Source of the DNA: Paenibacillus pinihumi DSM 23905 = JCM 16419
GTDB lineage: Bacteria; Bacillota; Bacilli; Paenibacillales; Paenibacillaceae
Direction: 5' to 3'
DNA length: 64,000 nucleotides
NCBI RefSeq assembly: GCF_000422505.1
Contig: NZ_AULX01000012.1
Location: 124,001-188,000 of the forward strand
Shown: in pieces, positions 25,993 to 36,100 of the stretch
How the letters are laid out: every line of letters begins with the position of its first letter
How positions within the stretch are numbered: position 1 is the first letter of the stretch
Notes under the pieces: model-generated
The model's database searches: none
Seen by the model: only the letters and a program-made list of their open reading frames with translations
Told to the model about the DNA's origin: nothing
Program-made: the position numbers and the translations under genes

Positions 25993-27312
25993 ATGAGCAC
26001 ACTGAAATCTAACAAAATTATACTAGCTTTATTAACTATTTTAGCAATAATGATTCCTTTTATATCTGTTTTATCAAGTATGATTCTAGGTAGTACTGTT
26101 AGTATAGTTAGGGATGGATTAATTACTTTTTTAATTTTGTTTTTGCTTGCTAGTGTACTAAAACAAAAGAGCGTAAAATTGTCAATTTCTAATCTTCTAT
26201 TATTATCTTTTATTATTTATGGACTTTTTCATGTTTTTATATCTATTTTAGATCCTATAACATCTTTTTTAAAATTCCGTTTAGTCTTTTTCTATCCATT
26301 AATTTCATTATTAGTAATTATTTACTTTAAGAATAATAAATATAACTCAAACAACAATTTTCAATTTTTTAAAAGAATTTTTGTAATTCAAGGGTATATA
26401 ATTTTGTTTTTTTCAGTTTTAGAATTGCTATTGGGAGATCGATTATTAATCATTTTATATCAAAATGATTTTGTAAATATTCATAGAGATTTATTGGGGC
26501 AAACTGGAATTCGTTTAGTTTCACTTTTATATAATCCAATTAATTTGGGTTTTTTTCTGAATATATTTCTAGCATTTATACTCTTTAATAAAAGTAAAAA
26601 TTATATATTCTTTCTAGTGAAATTGGTTACCATTTTTTATACGTTGGCTGTTATTCTTTTAACATTTTCTAGAATGTCATATATTGTTGCTGCTATAACG
26701 GTTTTAATATATGTGTTTTATTCTAGGAGATATTTCTTTACTATTCGTTCTATCACTGTAGGTGTTGCCATTCTATTTTTTTTATCAGTGGTTTTTCAAA
26801 TGTTGCCTGAAAACAATATTGAAAATATAAAGACAAGGTTTGGTCATATTGAGGGTAATTATGTGAAAGAAAATGTTAGGTTAGATAATTGGAATCAATA
26901 CATTACAACTGTTCTTTCAGAAGGTGGATTATTTTATTTTTGGGGTTCAGGATTGGGAACTTCAAACTCGGATTCAAAGTATCAATCGGATAAAGTGATG
27001 AGAGTAGAGAATTCTTATATATCTTTCTTCGGAGAGTTGGGATTGCTTGGCCTTATTTTTTTCATATATTTTTTAGTAAGGACTATTAAGAATATTATCA
27101 TTAGAAGTAAAGATAATTTAGTTGAAGCCCGGATATTATTTCTGATCATGCTTATGTTTATTATATGCGGCTTTGCTAATGACATATTTCATAACAATCC
27201 ATTTTCTTTTTATTTCTGGTGTCTTTATTTTCACCTTGAAATAGCATGTAATAGTAGTAACAAAAAATTAGAAACTGGAGTAAATCATGAAAAAAATAGT
27301 GTACTTGAGTGA
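25993..27312 (+). CDS. O-antigen-type polymerase (Wzy-like)
   Basis: This 439-residue protein has about ten or more membrane helices throughout and a large extracytoplasmic loop (about 280-330) containing RLDNWNQY and FWGSGLGTSNSD, a Wzy/WaaL-like pattern. The family varies too much in sequence for firm motifs. The call rests on topology and on its place between glycosyltransferases and a flippase. It should join repeat units outside the membrane. It overlaps the next gene by 26 bases. Confidence 0.8.
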   Translation: MSTLKSNKIILALLTILAIMIPFISVLSSMILGSTVSIVRDGLITFLILFLLASVLKQKSVKLSISNLLLLSFIIYGLFHVFISILDPITSFLKFRLVFFYPLISLLVIIYFKNNKYNSNNNFQFFKRIFVIQGYIILFFSVLELLLGDRLLIILYQNDFVNIHRDLLGQTGIRLVSLLYNPINLGFFLNIFLAFILFNKSKNYIFFLVKLVTIFYTLAVILLTFSRMSYIVAAITVLIYVFYSRRYFFTIRSITVGVAILFFLSVVFQMLPENNIENIKTRFGHIEGNYVKENVRLDNWNQYITTVLSEGGLFYFWGSGLGTSNSDSKYQSDKVMRVENSYISFFGELGLLGLIFFIYFLVRTIKNIIIRSKDNLVEARILFLIMLMFIICGFANDIFHNNPFSFYFWCLYFHLEIACNSSNKKLETGVNHEKNSVLE

Positions 27313-28423
27313 TGTTGACATTTCCAGCCCAGGTGGGGCACAAGAATCTATGAAAATATTGCTTAATGAATTGTCAAACCAATATGATTTTTACTTAATA
27401 ACGCCTAGCGGGACAAAAATAAATGAAAATCATTATGTTCTAAATAGATATGAGAATTTTATAGTTAGGGGTAAAAAAATCATTGATTTAATAATGATGT
27501 CAAGAGATATCTCAAAAGCAATTAAAAAAATTAAACCAGATATAATTCATATCCAAATGCCATCAACCCTTGTAGTTATGAATATTCTGATTAGTTTAAA
27601 ACTGATTCGCAATGTTAAAATAGTCTATACTGATAGAGGAGTTTATGGATTATATGGTAAAGTTACAACTTTCTCCATTAATAGCTTAATCAATAAAGCT
27701 AATAAAATAATAACAACTACTAACCATAATTTGTTGAATTACAAAAAAACATATAAAAAATTCCATGAAAATTCTGGTAAGTTTGAAGTAATATATAATA
27801 CTGCTGGAAAATCCTTTGATATTTATACCGATGAAAAAAGACAATTAATTAGAGAAAAATATAAAATTGAAGATGATAGAACAGTGATTGGTTTTTGTGG
27901 TAGATTTAGTCCTCAAAAAGATTGGGCACTGGCAACGGAAATAATTGAAAAATGTAGCAATGAATTCAATGATTATGTATATATGCTAGTTATAGGAACA
28001 GATGGAACGCAAAAAAATATGGATGAAGTTATAAAATATTGTGAGGATTTGAAGGGGAAAATCGGAGAAGATAAAGTTAAAATATATATTAATCTTAATA
28101 TTAATGAGGTTGAGGAAGTTTATTATGCAATGGATTGTTTTATTTTGACATCAAAATGGGAATCCTTTGGAAGGACTGCTGTAGAAGCGATGGCGAGGAA
28201 AAATATAGTGATAGGACGAAATGTTGATGGGCTATCTGAAGTTATTGGGAATAGTGAATATTTATATTCACATTCAGATGAGCTTTTAAATATTTTAAGA
28301 TCAAAAATGTGTAACTATAAAGAAATTTTGAAAACTAAGGAACTTTTTTATAAACGTTATCATAATTATTTTGGGTATAGGAGTAATATTAAAGCATACA
28401 ATAATTTATATGAAAAAATTTAG
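27287..28423 (+). CDS. family 4 glycosyltransferase
   Basis: This 378-residue GT-B enzyme has the N-terminal glycine-rich acceptor loop DVDISSPGGAQESM, DIIHIQMPS, then IGFCGRFSPQKDWALATEII at the start of the donor lobe. The retaining-enzyme signature is LTSKWESFGRTAVEAMARK (E-x7-E region). It acts in the cytoplasm on the lipid-linked repeat. It overlaps the polymerase gene, which indicates co-translation. Confidence 0.9.
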   Translation: MKKIVYLSDVDISSPGGAQESMKILLNELSNQYDFYLITPSGTKINENHYVLNRYENFIVRGKKIIDLIMMSRDISKAIKKIKPDIIHIQMPSTLVVMNILISLKLIRNVKIVYTDRGVYGLYGKVTTFSINSLINKANKIITTTNHNLLNYKKTYKKFHENSGKFEVIYNTAGKSFDIYTDEKRQLIREKYKIEDDRTVIGFCGRFSPQKDWALATEIIEKCSNEFNDYVYMLVIGTDGTQKNMDEVIKYCEDLKGKIGEDKVKIYINLNINEVEEVYYAMDCFILTSKWESFGRTAVEAMARKNIVIGRNVDGLSEVIGNSEYLYSHSDELLNILRSKMCNYKEILKTKELFYKRYHNYFGYRSNIKAYNNLYEKI

Positions 28424-28477
28424 ATTTCTATTAAATTTGACCTTTAAACATACCAAAAGACCCTCAGGAGTTTAACT

Positions 28478-30013
28478 ATGTCAAAAAAAATTGCAAATGC
28501 TGCCATATTAATAACACTAATTACTCTTCTGAGTAAGTTTACAGGTTTTTTTAGGGATATTGTTTTAGCTAACAAATATGGTACAACAGTTAACTCCGAT
28601 GCATTTATTATGGCTCAATCAATTGTTGGTGTTTTTACAGGTCTAATACTATCTGCATTAGGCACAACTTTTATTCCTATTATGGCAGATTATCTACAAA
28701 AAAACAAAAAGCAAGAGACAAATAATTTTTTAAGTGTTATTTATACAATAACTTTAAGTCTAACAATTATTCTTTGTATTTTAGGATTTGTTTATACCAG
28801 TGAGCTTGTGAACTTATTTGCACCCAATTTTACTACTGAAGCGCATGTCTTAACGGTCCAATTGACTCAAATACTGTTACCTGTGATTGTATTAACTGCT
28901 ATTGTAACGTTAAGTAGCTCAAAATTACAAAGTCATGGGAGTTTTCTTGTTCCTGCTACTATTGGCTTTCCAATGAATTTCATTATGATTATCACCATGT
29001 TCTTCTTCACAGAATCATTTGGAATATCAGGAGTTGCAGTAGCTTTTGTTTTAGGAACATTATTGCAAATTATTTTACAGTACCCATTCACAAAAAAGTT
29101 AGGTTATAGATTTAAAGTCAATTTTGATATTAATAACGAAGGTCTTAGAAAAGTTGGGATCCTAATTGTGCCAATATTGATTGGTTCAGGCATTCAGCAG
29201 ATCAATACTATGGTTAACCAAATAATGGCCTCGGGACTTGAAGAAGGTAGTATCGCAGCACTTAATTTTTCTAATCGTTTGAGCTTATTCATAATAGGCT
29301 TACTTTCTGCAGCAATCGTTTCTGTTTTTTACACATCAATGTCAAAATATTTTTCTGCAGGGCAAGATGAACTTTTTAAAAGGATGTTAAAGAATACTAT
29401 AAATATTTCCGTAATCATTATTTTACCTGCATCTGTAGGATTTATAGTTCTTCGTCTTCCAATTGTAAAGTTAATTTTTGAAAGAGGAATGTTTGACAGT
29501 ACAGCAAGCGAAATGACAGCAGTGGCATTACTATTTTATACAATAGGATTAATCGGTTTCTTGTTAAGAAATGTATTGAGTCGAGCTTTTTATGCAATAA
29601 AAGATACAAAAACTGCTATGATAAACGGCTCTATTGCAGTAATTCTAAATATAATTTTTTCGCTTGTTTTAGCGCCTTATATGGGTTTAGGCGGTTTGGC
29701 TCTTGCTACATCATTATCAGGAATAATAGGGACTCTGTTGCTAATGTTTAACCTTCAAAACAAAATTGGTGCATTTGGACTAAAGGAAATATTTTATACC
29801 TTTTTGAAAGTGTCATTTTTAAGTGTTATTATGGGCTTTATTGTTCATTACTGTTACGAATTTACCTATTCTTTAATTCCTTCAAACTTATTATCCGTTA
29901 CTTTGAGTATATTAATAGGATTTTTAATGTATTTAGTTGGAATAATTATATTTAAAATTGAAGAAATTAATATTTTGAAAAAAATAATTGATAAGCGTTT
30001 ATCAAGAAGTTAG
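28478..30013 (+). CDS. MurJ/Wzx-type lipid-linked oligosaccharide flippase
   Basis: This 511-residue protein has about 14 helices and belongs to the MOP exporter superfamily. The start (ANAAILITLITLLSKFTGFF, then RDIVLANKYG and SDAFIMAQ) is typical of the MurJ/MviN branch rather than classic Wzx. In this setting it most likely flips the finished repeat unit across the membrane. Paenibacilli have another MurJ for peptidoglycan, but that copy cannot be seen here. CAGGAG precedes the ATG. Confidence 0.85.
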   Translation: MSKKIANAAILITLITLLSKFTGFFRDIVLANKYGTTVNSDAFIMAQSIVGVFTGLILSALGTTFIPIMADYLQKNKKQETNNFLSVIYTITLSLTIILCILGFVYTSELVNLFAPNFTTEAHVLTVQLTQILLPVIVLTAIVTLSSSKLQSHGSFLVPATIGFPMNFIMIITMFFFTESFGISGVAVAFVLGTLLQIILQYPFTKKLGYRFKVNFDINNEGLRKVGILIVPILIGSGIQQINTMVNQIMASGLEEGSIAALNFSNRLSLFIIGLLSAAIVSVFYTSMSKYFSAGQDELFKRMLKNTINISVIIILPASVGFIVLRLPIVKLIFERGMFDSTASEMTAVALLFYTIGLIGFLLRNVLSRAFYAIKDTKTAMINGSIAVILNIIFSLVLAPYMGLGGLALATSLSGIIGTLLLMFNLQNKIGAFGLKEIFYTFLKVSFLSVIMGFIVHYCYEFTYSLIPSNLLSVTLSILIGFLMYLVGIIIFKIEEINILKKIIDKRLSRS

Positions 30014-30031
30014 AAGAAGGAGGACTTTCCC

Positions 30032-30949
30032 GTGAAAGTACGCAAAGCCATAATCCCAGCAGCCGGCCTAGGAACTCGCTTCCTGCCGGCTACCAAAGCG
30101 CAGCCAAAGGAAATGCTGCCGATCGTAGATAAACCGACCCTTCAATATATTATTGAAGAGGCGGTTGAATCCGGAATTGAAGAAATACTGGTAATCACGG
30201 GGAGAAATAAGAAATCCATCGAAGACCATTTCGACAAGTCCGTAGAACTGGAACTTGAACTGGAATCCAAAGGGAAGCATGATCTCCTTGAAGAAGTCCA
30301 AAAAATCTCGAACATGGTCAATATTCATTACATTAGACAAAAGGAACCCAGAGGGCTTGGACATGCCATCTATTGCGCAAAAAGCTTTATCGGCAATGAG
30401 CCCTTTGCTGTCCTTCTTGGCGACGATATTGTCTACGCGGACAAACCGTGTTTAAGACAGATGATTGAGGTTTATGAAGAGTACAAGACTTCCGTTCTTG
30501 GGGTTCAAGCGGTTCCGCTTCAGGATGTTAGTAAATATGGAGTGCTGGAAGGCAAGCATATTGAAGACCGCGTGTACAAGGTCAAAAACCTCATTGAAAA
30601 ACCTCTTATGGAAGAAGCTCCGTCCAATATAGCCATCCTGGGCAGATACATAATCAATCCCGCAATCTTTGATATTCTCGAAACTACCGCACCCGGCAAG
30701 GGCGGGGAAATCCAACTGACAGATGCACTTCAAGAGCTTTCGCATAAAGAAGCCATGTATGCATATAAGTTTGAAGGCCGCAGATATGATGTTGGTGACA
30801 AACAAGGCTTCCTTGAAGCAACAGTAGAGTTTGCCCTGCGCCGCGAAGATCTGAGAGACGAATTTTTGCAATATTTGCTGAAACTTGCCGAGAGAGAGGC
30901 AGGCCAGGCATTTGAAGAAGTTGCCATTAGCGCAACTAAACACCCCTAA
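30032..30949 (+). CDS. galU: UTP-glucose-1-phosphate uridylyltransferase
   Basis: This is a 305-residue enzyme that makes UDP-glucose. The motifs are IIPAAGLGTRFLPATKAQPK, EMLPIVDKPTLQYI, GLGHAIYCAK, AVLLGDDIV and a Lys in NLIEKP. It starts at GTG after GAAGGAGGA. GC content returns to the level of the chromosome here, so this gene marks the right edge of the AT-rich core. It supplies substrate for the UDP-glucose dehydrogenase of the same locus. Confidence 0.95.
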   Translation: MKVRKAIIPAAGLGTRFLPATKAQPKEMLPIVDKPTLQYIIEEAVESGIEEILVITGRNKKSIEDHFDKSVELELELESKGKHDLLEEVQKISNMVNIHYIRQKEPRGLGHAIYCAKSFIGNEPFAVLLGDDIVYADKPCLRQMIEVYEEYKTSVLGVQAVPLQDVSKYGVLEGKHIEDRVYKVKNLIEKPLMEEAPSNIAILGRYIINPAIFDILETTAPGKGGEIQLTDALQELSHKEAMYAYKFEGRRYDVGDKQGFLEATVEFALRREDLRDEFLQYLLKLAEREAGQAFEEVAISATKHP

Positions 30950-30991
30950 AAAGCGTCTAAATATAGTGAATTCCATAATTAGGAGGGTGAT

Positions 30992-31840
30992 ATGGAAAAA
31001 CAATCTCTTCAGCCCAATAAGCGCCAATCTTCGACAAAGAAGGTGTGGAGTGCGGCTATTATTGTGCTTGCAGTTGGCATCACGGTTGGAAGCTTATATT
31101 GGAGTGAAGGCAAACAAAAGGTCGCTTCTCCGCTACTAAGTGCAGATGAAAAGCTAAATAATCAAAATCAGGAGAAAATTTTTGAACCTGTGAATCAGCA
31201 ATCTGAAAATCAGCTAAAAGATCAGCCTGATACAGGACATTTATCTCCAACTAACTCACCAAGTAACGATGTTCATTCCTCTGACACTAAACAGCCAGAA
31301 AATCAGTTTACAAATGAAGTGCCGCCACAAGTCAAAGATGATGATCAAAATCAGGGGCAGATTAATTCATCTAACTCTGCACATTCCAACCCTAATGCCC
31401 CAGCAACAGGAACTAAATCTTCTGACACATCCGATTCAGGAGTATCTTCAACCAGTAACGATTCCTCGACCTCTGTAACGGATGCAGAGAAGCAGGGTGT
31501 CATTGCGCAACACAGAAAGAAGCTTACAGCACTAAAGTCCAGTTGTAAGTCAAGTGTCAACAACTTGATCGGTCAGGCTAAGGAGAGCATTAAGCAGGCA
31601 CAAAAAGATGGTGACGAGGATGCTGCTAACAGTGCAAAAAAGAAGTTGCTTGTCTCTGTCATTAGTGCTGAAGGAAGCTGTGAAGGTACGTTTAATGAAA
31701 TTGTCGCCAATGCCCGGGACGAGTTTCAGGAGAGGCACATTTCTACCGGTGTCATTGATGCGTGGAAGCAAGAGTACAATGAGACCCGTCAGGATAGCTA
31801 CAATGATGCTTTGGAACAATTAAAATCGATGTTTAACTAA
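30992..31840 (+). CDS. anchored protein with a two-cysteine C-terminal domain
   Basis: This 282-residue protein of unknown function has one N-terminal membrane helix (about 17-34). A long low-complexity linker rich in N, Q, S, T and D (about 45-160) leads to a helical domain (about 165-282). That domain contains LKSSCKSSVNNLIG, a second Cys in SAEGSCEGTFNEIV, STGVIDAWKQEY and ALEQL near the end. The same domain, with both cysteines, ends the next protein (31899-32909). The cysteines could form an external disulfide. It probably sits outside the cell near the polymer export machinery. Confidence 0.7.
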   Translation: MEKQSLQPNKRQSSTKKVWSAAIIVLAVGITVGSLYWSEGKQKVASPLLSADEKLNNQNQEKIFEPVNQQSENQLKDQPDTGHLSPTNSPSNDVHSSDTKQPENQFTNEVPPQVKDDDQNQGQINSSNSAHSNPNAPATGTKSSDTSDSGVSSTSNDSSTSVTDAEKQGVIAQHRKKLTALKSSCKSSVNNLIGQAKESIKQAQKDGDEDAANSAKKKLLVSVISAEGSCEGTFNEIVANARDEFQERHISTGVIDAWKQEYNETRQDSYNDALEQLKSMFN

Positions 31841-31898
31841 CGCTCTTGTAGTGAATTGGATGTTACTCATCCTACATATTTATGAAAAGAGGTATCCC

Positions 31899-32909
31899 AT
31901 GTCTAAAACGAAAATGAAAGTCGTTGCTTTACTCATTGCCTTGATGCTAGTCATTCCGACTATGGCTGCTGCCGCGGCGCCAGCTGTGGTTGCTACAAAG
32001 TCTGTTGAAGTACAGATGGTGTTTGACGGAAAAACATTGAAGCTGCCTGACGGCCAATTTGTATTTATGCTAAAAGGAACGACTTATGTGCCAGTTCGCT
32101 TTGTCTCCTACGCTCTTCAGAAAAATGTAAACTGGGATAATGCCAAGTCAACGGTTTCGGTCAGCAATCCTTCAAAGGAGGAGCAGGCTCGGCTTCAACA
32201 ATATCTCGCAGCCCTGACAGCAAAGGATGGCGAAAATGCATCCAAAGTGGGGATTTCTAAAAGGCTGGTAGAAAAGCAAGCCAAATTCATATTTAATGGC
32301 AAGGAAATGAAACTTCCAGTTGGACAATCTGCGTATATCCTGGATGGTTCTTTATATGTTCCTGTCCGTTTTATGTCTGAGTCCTCTGGCATTCAAATCA
32401 CTTGGAACCAAAAGGATAACAAGATATCGGCTAAATCCTCCCGACCTCAAGCTGAAAATCCTAATGGCGGAAATACTACACCAACAAATCCGACGAATCC
32501 ATCTACAGGAAATGGCGGGTCAGGCAATTCTGGCGGCACAACTAATCCAGGTGGAGGCGGCAATCCTGGTGGCAATAATGGTGGTAATAATCAGCCAAAC
32601 AAACCAAGCTACGAATCTATTACAGCGAATGCTCAATCTCAACTTGAAGCTCTGGAAACAAGCTGTAAGAATAGCATGATGGCTATCGCGGGCGACCTTA
32701 TTGCAAAAAAGATTACAAAAGAAGAAGCCTTGAACAGGGGCCAGGCAAAGTTGGATGAGTGTACGACCAAGTTTGAAAATATCTTGAGCTCAGTTGAATC
32801 ACAGCTTACTAGCAATGGTTATAGTACAGATATTCTCCAACAATATCGGGATACTTTTGAAAAGCAAGTCAAAGACGGCAAAGAAGTTTTAGAAGGCATG
32901 ACAGGCTAA
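31899..32909 (+). CDS. exported stalk-domain (copper amine oxidase N-like) protein with a two-cysteine domain
   Basis: This 336-residue protein has a signal peptide ending near AAAAAPAVVA. Two copies of the copper amine oxidase N-terminal-like fold follow, each with a YVPVRF motif (GTTYVPVRFVSYAL and GSLYVPVRFMSESS). A G/N/P/T-rich linker (about 190-235) leads to the C-terminal helical domain shared with the preceding protein (LETSCKNSMMAIAG, then KLDECTTKFENIL and NGYSTDILQQYRDTF). I chose ATG at 31899, with AAGAGG six bases upstream. It is the last gene of the locus before a strong terminator. The stalk domains likely bind cell wall; that is inference. Confidence 0.8.
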   Translation: MSKTKMKVVALLIALMLVIPTMAAAAAPAVVATKSVEVQMVFDGKTLKLPDGQFVFMLKGTTYVPVRFVSYALQKNVNWDNAKSTVSVSNPSKEEQARLQQYLAALTAKDGENASKVGISKRLVEKQAKFIFNGKEMKLPVGQSAYILDGSLYVPVRFMSESSGIQITWNQKDNKISAKSSRPQAENPNGGNTTPTNPTNPSTGNGGSGNSGGTTNPGGGGNPGGNNGGNNQPNKPSYESITANAQSQLEALETSCKNSMMAIAGDLIAKKITKEEALNRGQAKLDECTTKFENILSSVESQLTSNGYSTDILQQYRDTFEKQVKDGKEVLEGMTG

Positions 32910-32961
32910 TGCTTGTTTCTGGTAACAGTCTGATAGTTTTTTATTTATAAGCATCATTTTT

Positions 32962-33007
32962 AAGCTTGAAAAGCGCTATTTGATCTGGCGCTTTTCAAGC
33001 TTTTTTT
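32962..33007 (+). terminator. strong intrinsic terminator ending the exopolysaccharide locus
   Basis: A perfect 15-bp stem (AAGCTTGAAAAGCGC at 32962-32976 with its complement at 32988-33002) has an 11-base loop and a run of T. Confidence 0.92.
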
Positions 33008-33033
33008 GATTAGCTGTAATTTACAAAATCATA

Positions 33034-33063
33034 TTGGTAAAATTAACCTTTTCATGCTACTAT
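33034..33063 (+). promoter_or_regulatory. promoter of the 1215-residue SLH gene
   Basis: TTGGTA at 33034-33039, an 18-base spacer and TACTAT at 33058-33063, with TG one base before the -10 (extended type). Confidence 0.5.
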
Positions 33064-33145
33064 GTTCACATATGGTTCTTTTCTACTAAATTTTCCAAGT
33101 AGATAAGCACTTGGTACAAGAGAGCATATAAGGGAGAGGTACACA

Positions 33146-36100
33146 TTGAGGAGAACGAGATTATGGTCTGCAAGCATGCTTATTATGCTGGCAATGCTGG
33201 CGGGCAGTATACCGCTGCACGCAGCCGAAGCCAGCGATATTCGCGGCCACTGGGCTGAGAAAGCATTAAAAGAATGGCTGGATAGAGGCTGGCTGACGGG
33301 GTACAAAGACGGGACTGTCAAGCCTAATAAAGAAGTAAGCCGTGCAGAGCTCGCCGCTCTGATTAACAAAGCTTTTGAATTAAAGGGAGCAAGTGACGCA
33401 AAGTTCTCAGATTTGCCGTCGACTCACTGGGCGAAGAATGCAATTGCCACTGCGATTGCAAATGGTTACCTGAGTGGTACTGGCGGAGATAAGGTATCCC
33501 CGGACCGCCCGGCGGCACGCCAGGAGACTGCTGTTATGTTGGCCAAGCTTCTTCAAAATGGGGAGAATAAGACTGCTGAGCTTCCTGCATTCAAGGATCG
33601 GGAGCAAATTGCAAGCTGGAGCCGCAGCTCCGTTGCATATCTGATCAGTCAAAACATTATGAAGGGCGATACGTCCAATCAATTTCGTCCAGCTGCGCCT
33701 CTAACCCGCGCCGAGGCCGTTGTTGCGATTAGCAATGCGCTTGATGTATATGCGGCAAACAAAAATGTGGTCTATACCAAGAAGGGGACGTACGGTCCAA
33801 AAGAAGGAACACTGACCATACCCGGTAATGCTACGATCAAGAGTGCATCGGTAACGTTGCAAAATGTAATTATAAAGGGCGATTTGCTTATTTCGGAAGA
33901 AGTAGGCGAAGGGGATGCCAGCCTGGTCAATGTAACCGTACATGGTGCAACAACAATCAAAGGTGGCGGACCGAACTCCATCCACGTACAGGACTCCAAT
34001 CTTGGTGCCGTTATTGTGAACAAGCAGGGCGGGCCACTTAGGCTGCATACCTCCGGTTTGACGATTGTTAGCAGGCTCATCCTGCAATCTCCAGCGAAAG
34101 TGGAGAATACAACCATATCGTTAGATGGTTTAAAAAAGATCGAAATTGATTCTATAATCCCTGCCAAGAGTGAGCTTCAATTCCAGGGAAGTTTTGGTCA
34201 GATTGACGTTCGTGGCGTAGGGATAAAGCTGAGTGCATCAAAAGGAACAATTGATCGTCTTGTCGTCGATAAGAATGCCAAAGACGGCACGTTTGAGCTG
34301 GACAAGACTGCAAGTCTGAATCGTGTGGAGCTGCATGCCAAATCTGCCTTCACGGGGGAAGGCAAAATCCAGTCCGCCCTAATTAGTAAAGAAGCTGAGA
34401 GCACCACCTTTAAGGTCAAACCGGTATTCATCGACAAAGGGAAATCCAACGCTGGTGGTGGTTTCTTCGGAGGTGGCGGCGGGGGAGGCGCGCCCGGGCC
34501 AAATCCCGGCAATGGTACAGAAACGGATGACAGCCGACTGAGCAATCTTGTTGTGAAAGATGGCACTTTGCTTCAACGCGGTGAGGGATACGAAATTATT
34601 GGTAAAGGATTTAAGGGGACAGTTAACAATTATGAAGTATCGGTCCCTGTAGACGAGCCGTCTCCCAGCCAGACGATCGAGTTTACGCCTGTGAAAAAGG
34701 ACGCAGAGGTAAGCGTAATTGTGACCTACTCGGACGGCAGTGAGGAGATAATTCGCCCGCTTGCCGCAAGCTTCTACAGCTTGGATATTCCTCTAAAGCT
34801 CAAACAAAATGCCCATGTGTCCGTGGAGGTTAAAACGAACAAGCTTACCCGCTATAACATCTTTATGAAGAATGCTTCTATATTGAAAGAAGACATCAAG
34901 GTGCTAACTGCCCATTATTATTATCCCGATGGTACTTTGTTCTACAGATATTATTTAATGAGCGAAAGGTTTAATACCGGAGATCAGGTTACCGTTACTC
35001 ACAATGGTCAAACGATTGCAACTTGCCCTGTTTATTACGGCTTCTTGGATTGTCAGCTGCAACTGCAGCAGAGTCAAGGGGAAGTTCAGTTAGATATGTC
35101 GATTGTAAAGTATAATGGGGAGAAGCTTAATGTTTCCTATGTATATCAGGCGCAACGGTTAGCAAAACTCAGCCAGAATGCTGACCTGGGCATTAAGCCT
35201 CTTACCAGAGATGAGCTTGCAAGGAATACCGATGCGGGCTCTGGCTACAAACCGGTAAGCGGAGTTAAATTCCAATGGGATAGCCGCAAAACGGATTTTA
35301 TTCCACAAGAGGCCCAGTATTACTCCATTTCCACTTTTGGAACACAGGGCGAAAATCCTCAATCATATGTCCCTACAATCGATGATGCAAAGGTGCTGCC
35401 TAATCTGATGTATCGTCTGGCTCCTGTAGATACCGAGGTTAATCCCGAGTTGAGCGGTCAAGAACTGACATTGTGGAATAATGGGGATTCCAAAGTTATA
35501 TATGATCGGTATGCGTATGTGTACTTCTACGACAAAGACAGGCAGCCGCTCGGTTATGTCGTTCAACTGGTTCAATTTAATCAGAACAATGTCCCTGAGG
35601 GCTTCAAAGCTATCCGTAATACACAGGACGAGCAAGATTATGACGAAGATATGGATGCCAGCCTGGAACATTTTGAATTAGAGGGCTTTACTTTGTCAGA
35701 TACTAATGGAAACCCTAAGCCATTTGACCCAGAAGTAACCGTGTACTATGTACCGGTGACAGACTCTAAGGGGTTTAAGTCCATTCCTGTAAAACTAAAT
35801 GCTAAGTCCCCCAAGGCAAGCGTGAGTTATAGGATAGATTATGGGGAATCCTGGTCAGAAGTAACAAAGGTAAATACCAATGAGTTTCAAATCGGATTTG
35901 ATTCTCAGATGCCGTCTCTGCCGTTTTCTATTGAATTTAGGGTCGATACGGAGTTTGCGCAACGGAATTATATAGTCGTATTTATGTACACCTATGATTT
36001 TCAACTGGTAACCCATATCGGCATTTCGTATTATCCTTCCCCTGGGACAGGGGAGATCAGGCCGACTTATTTTTTCACCAGTGCCTTCTTTAATCCCGAA

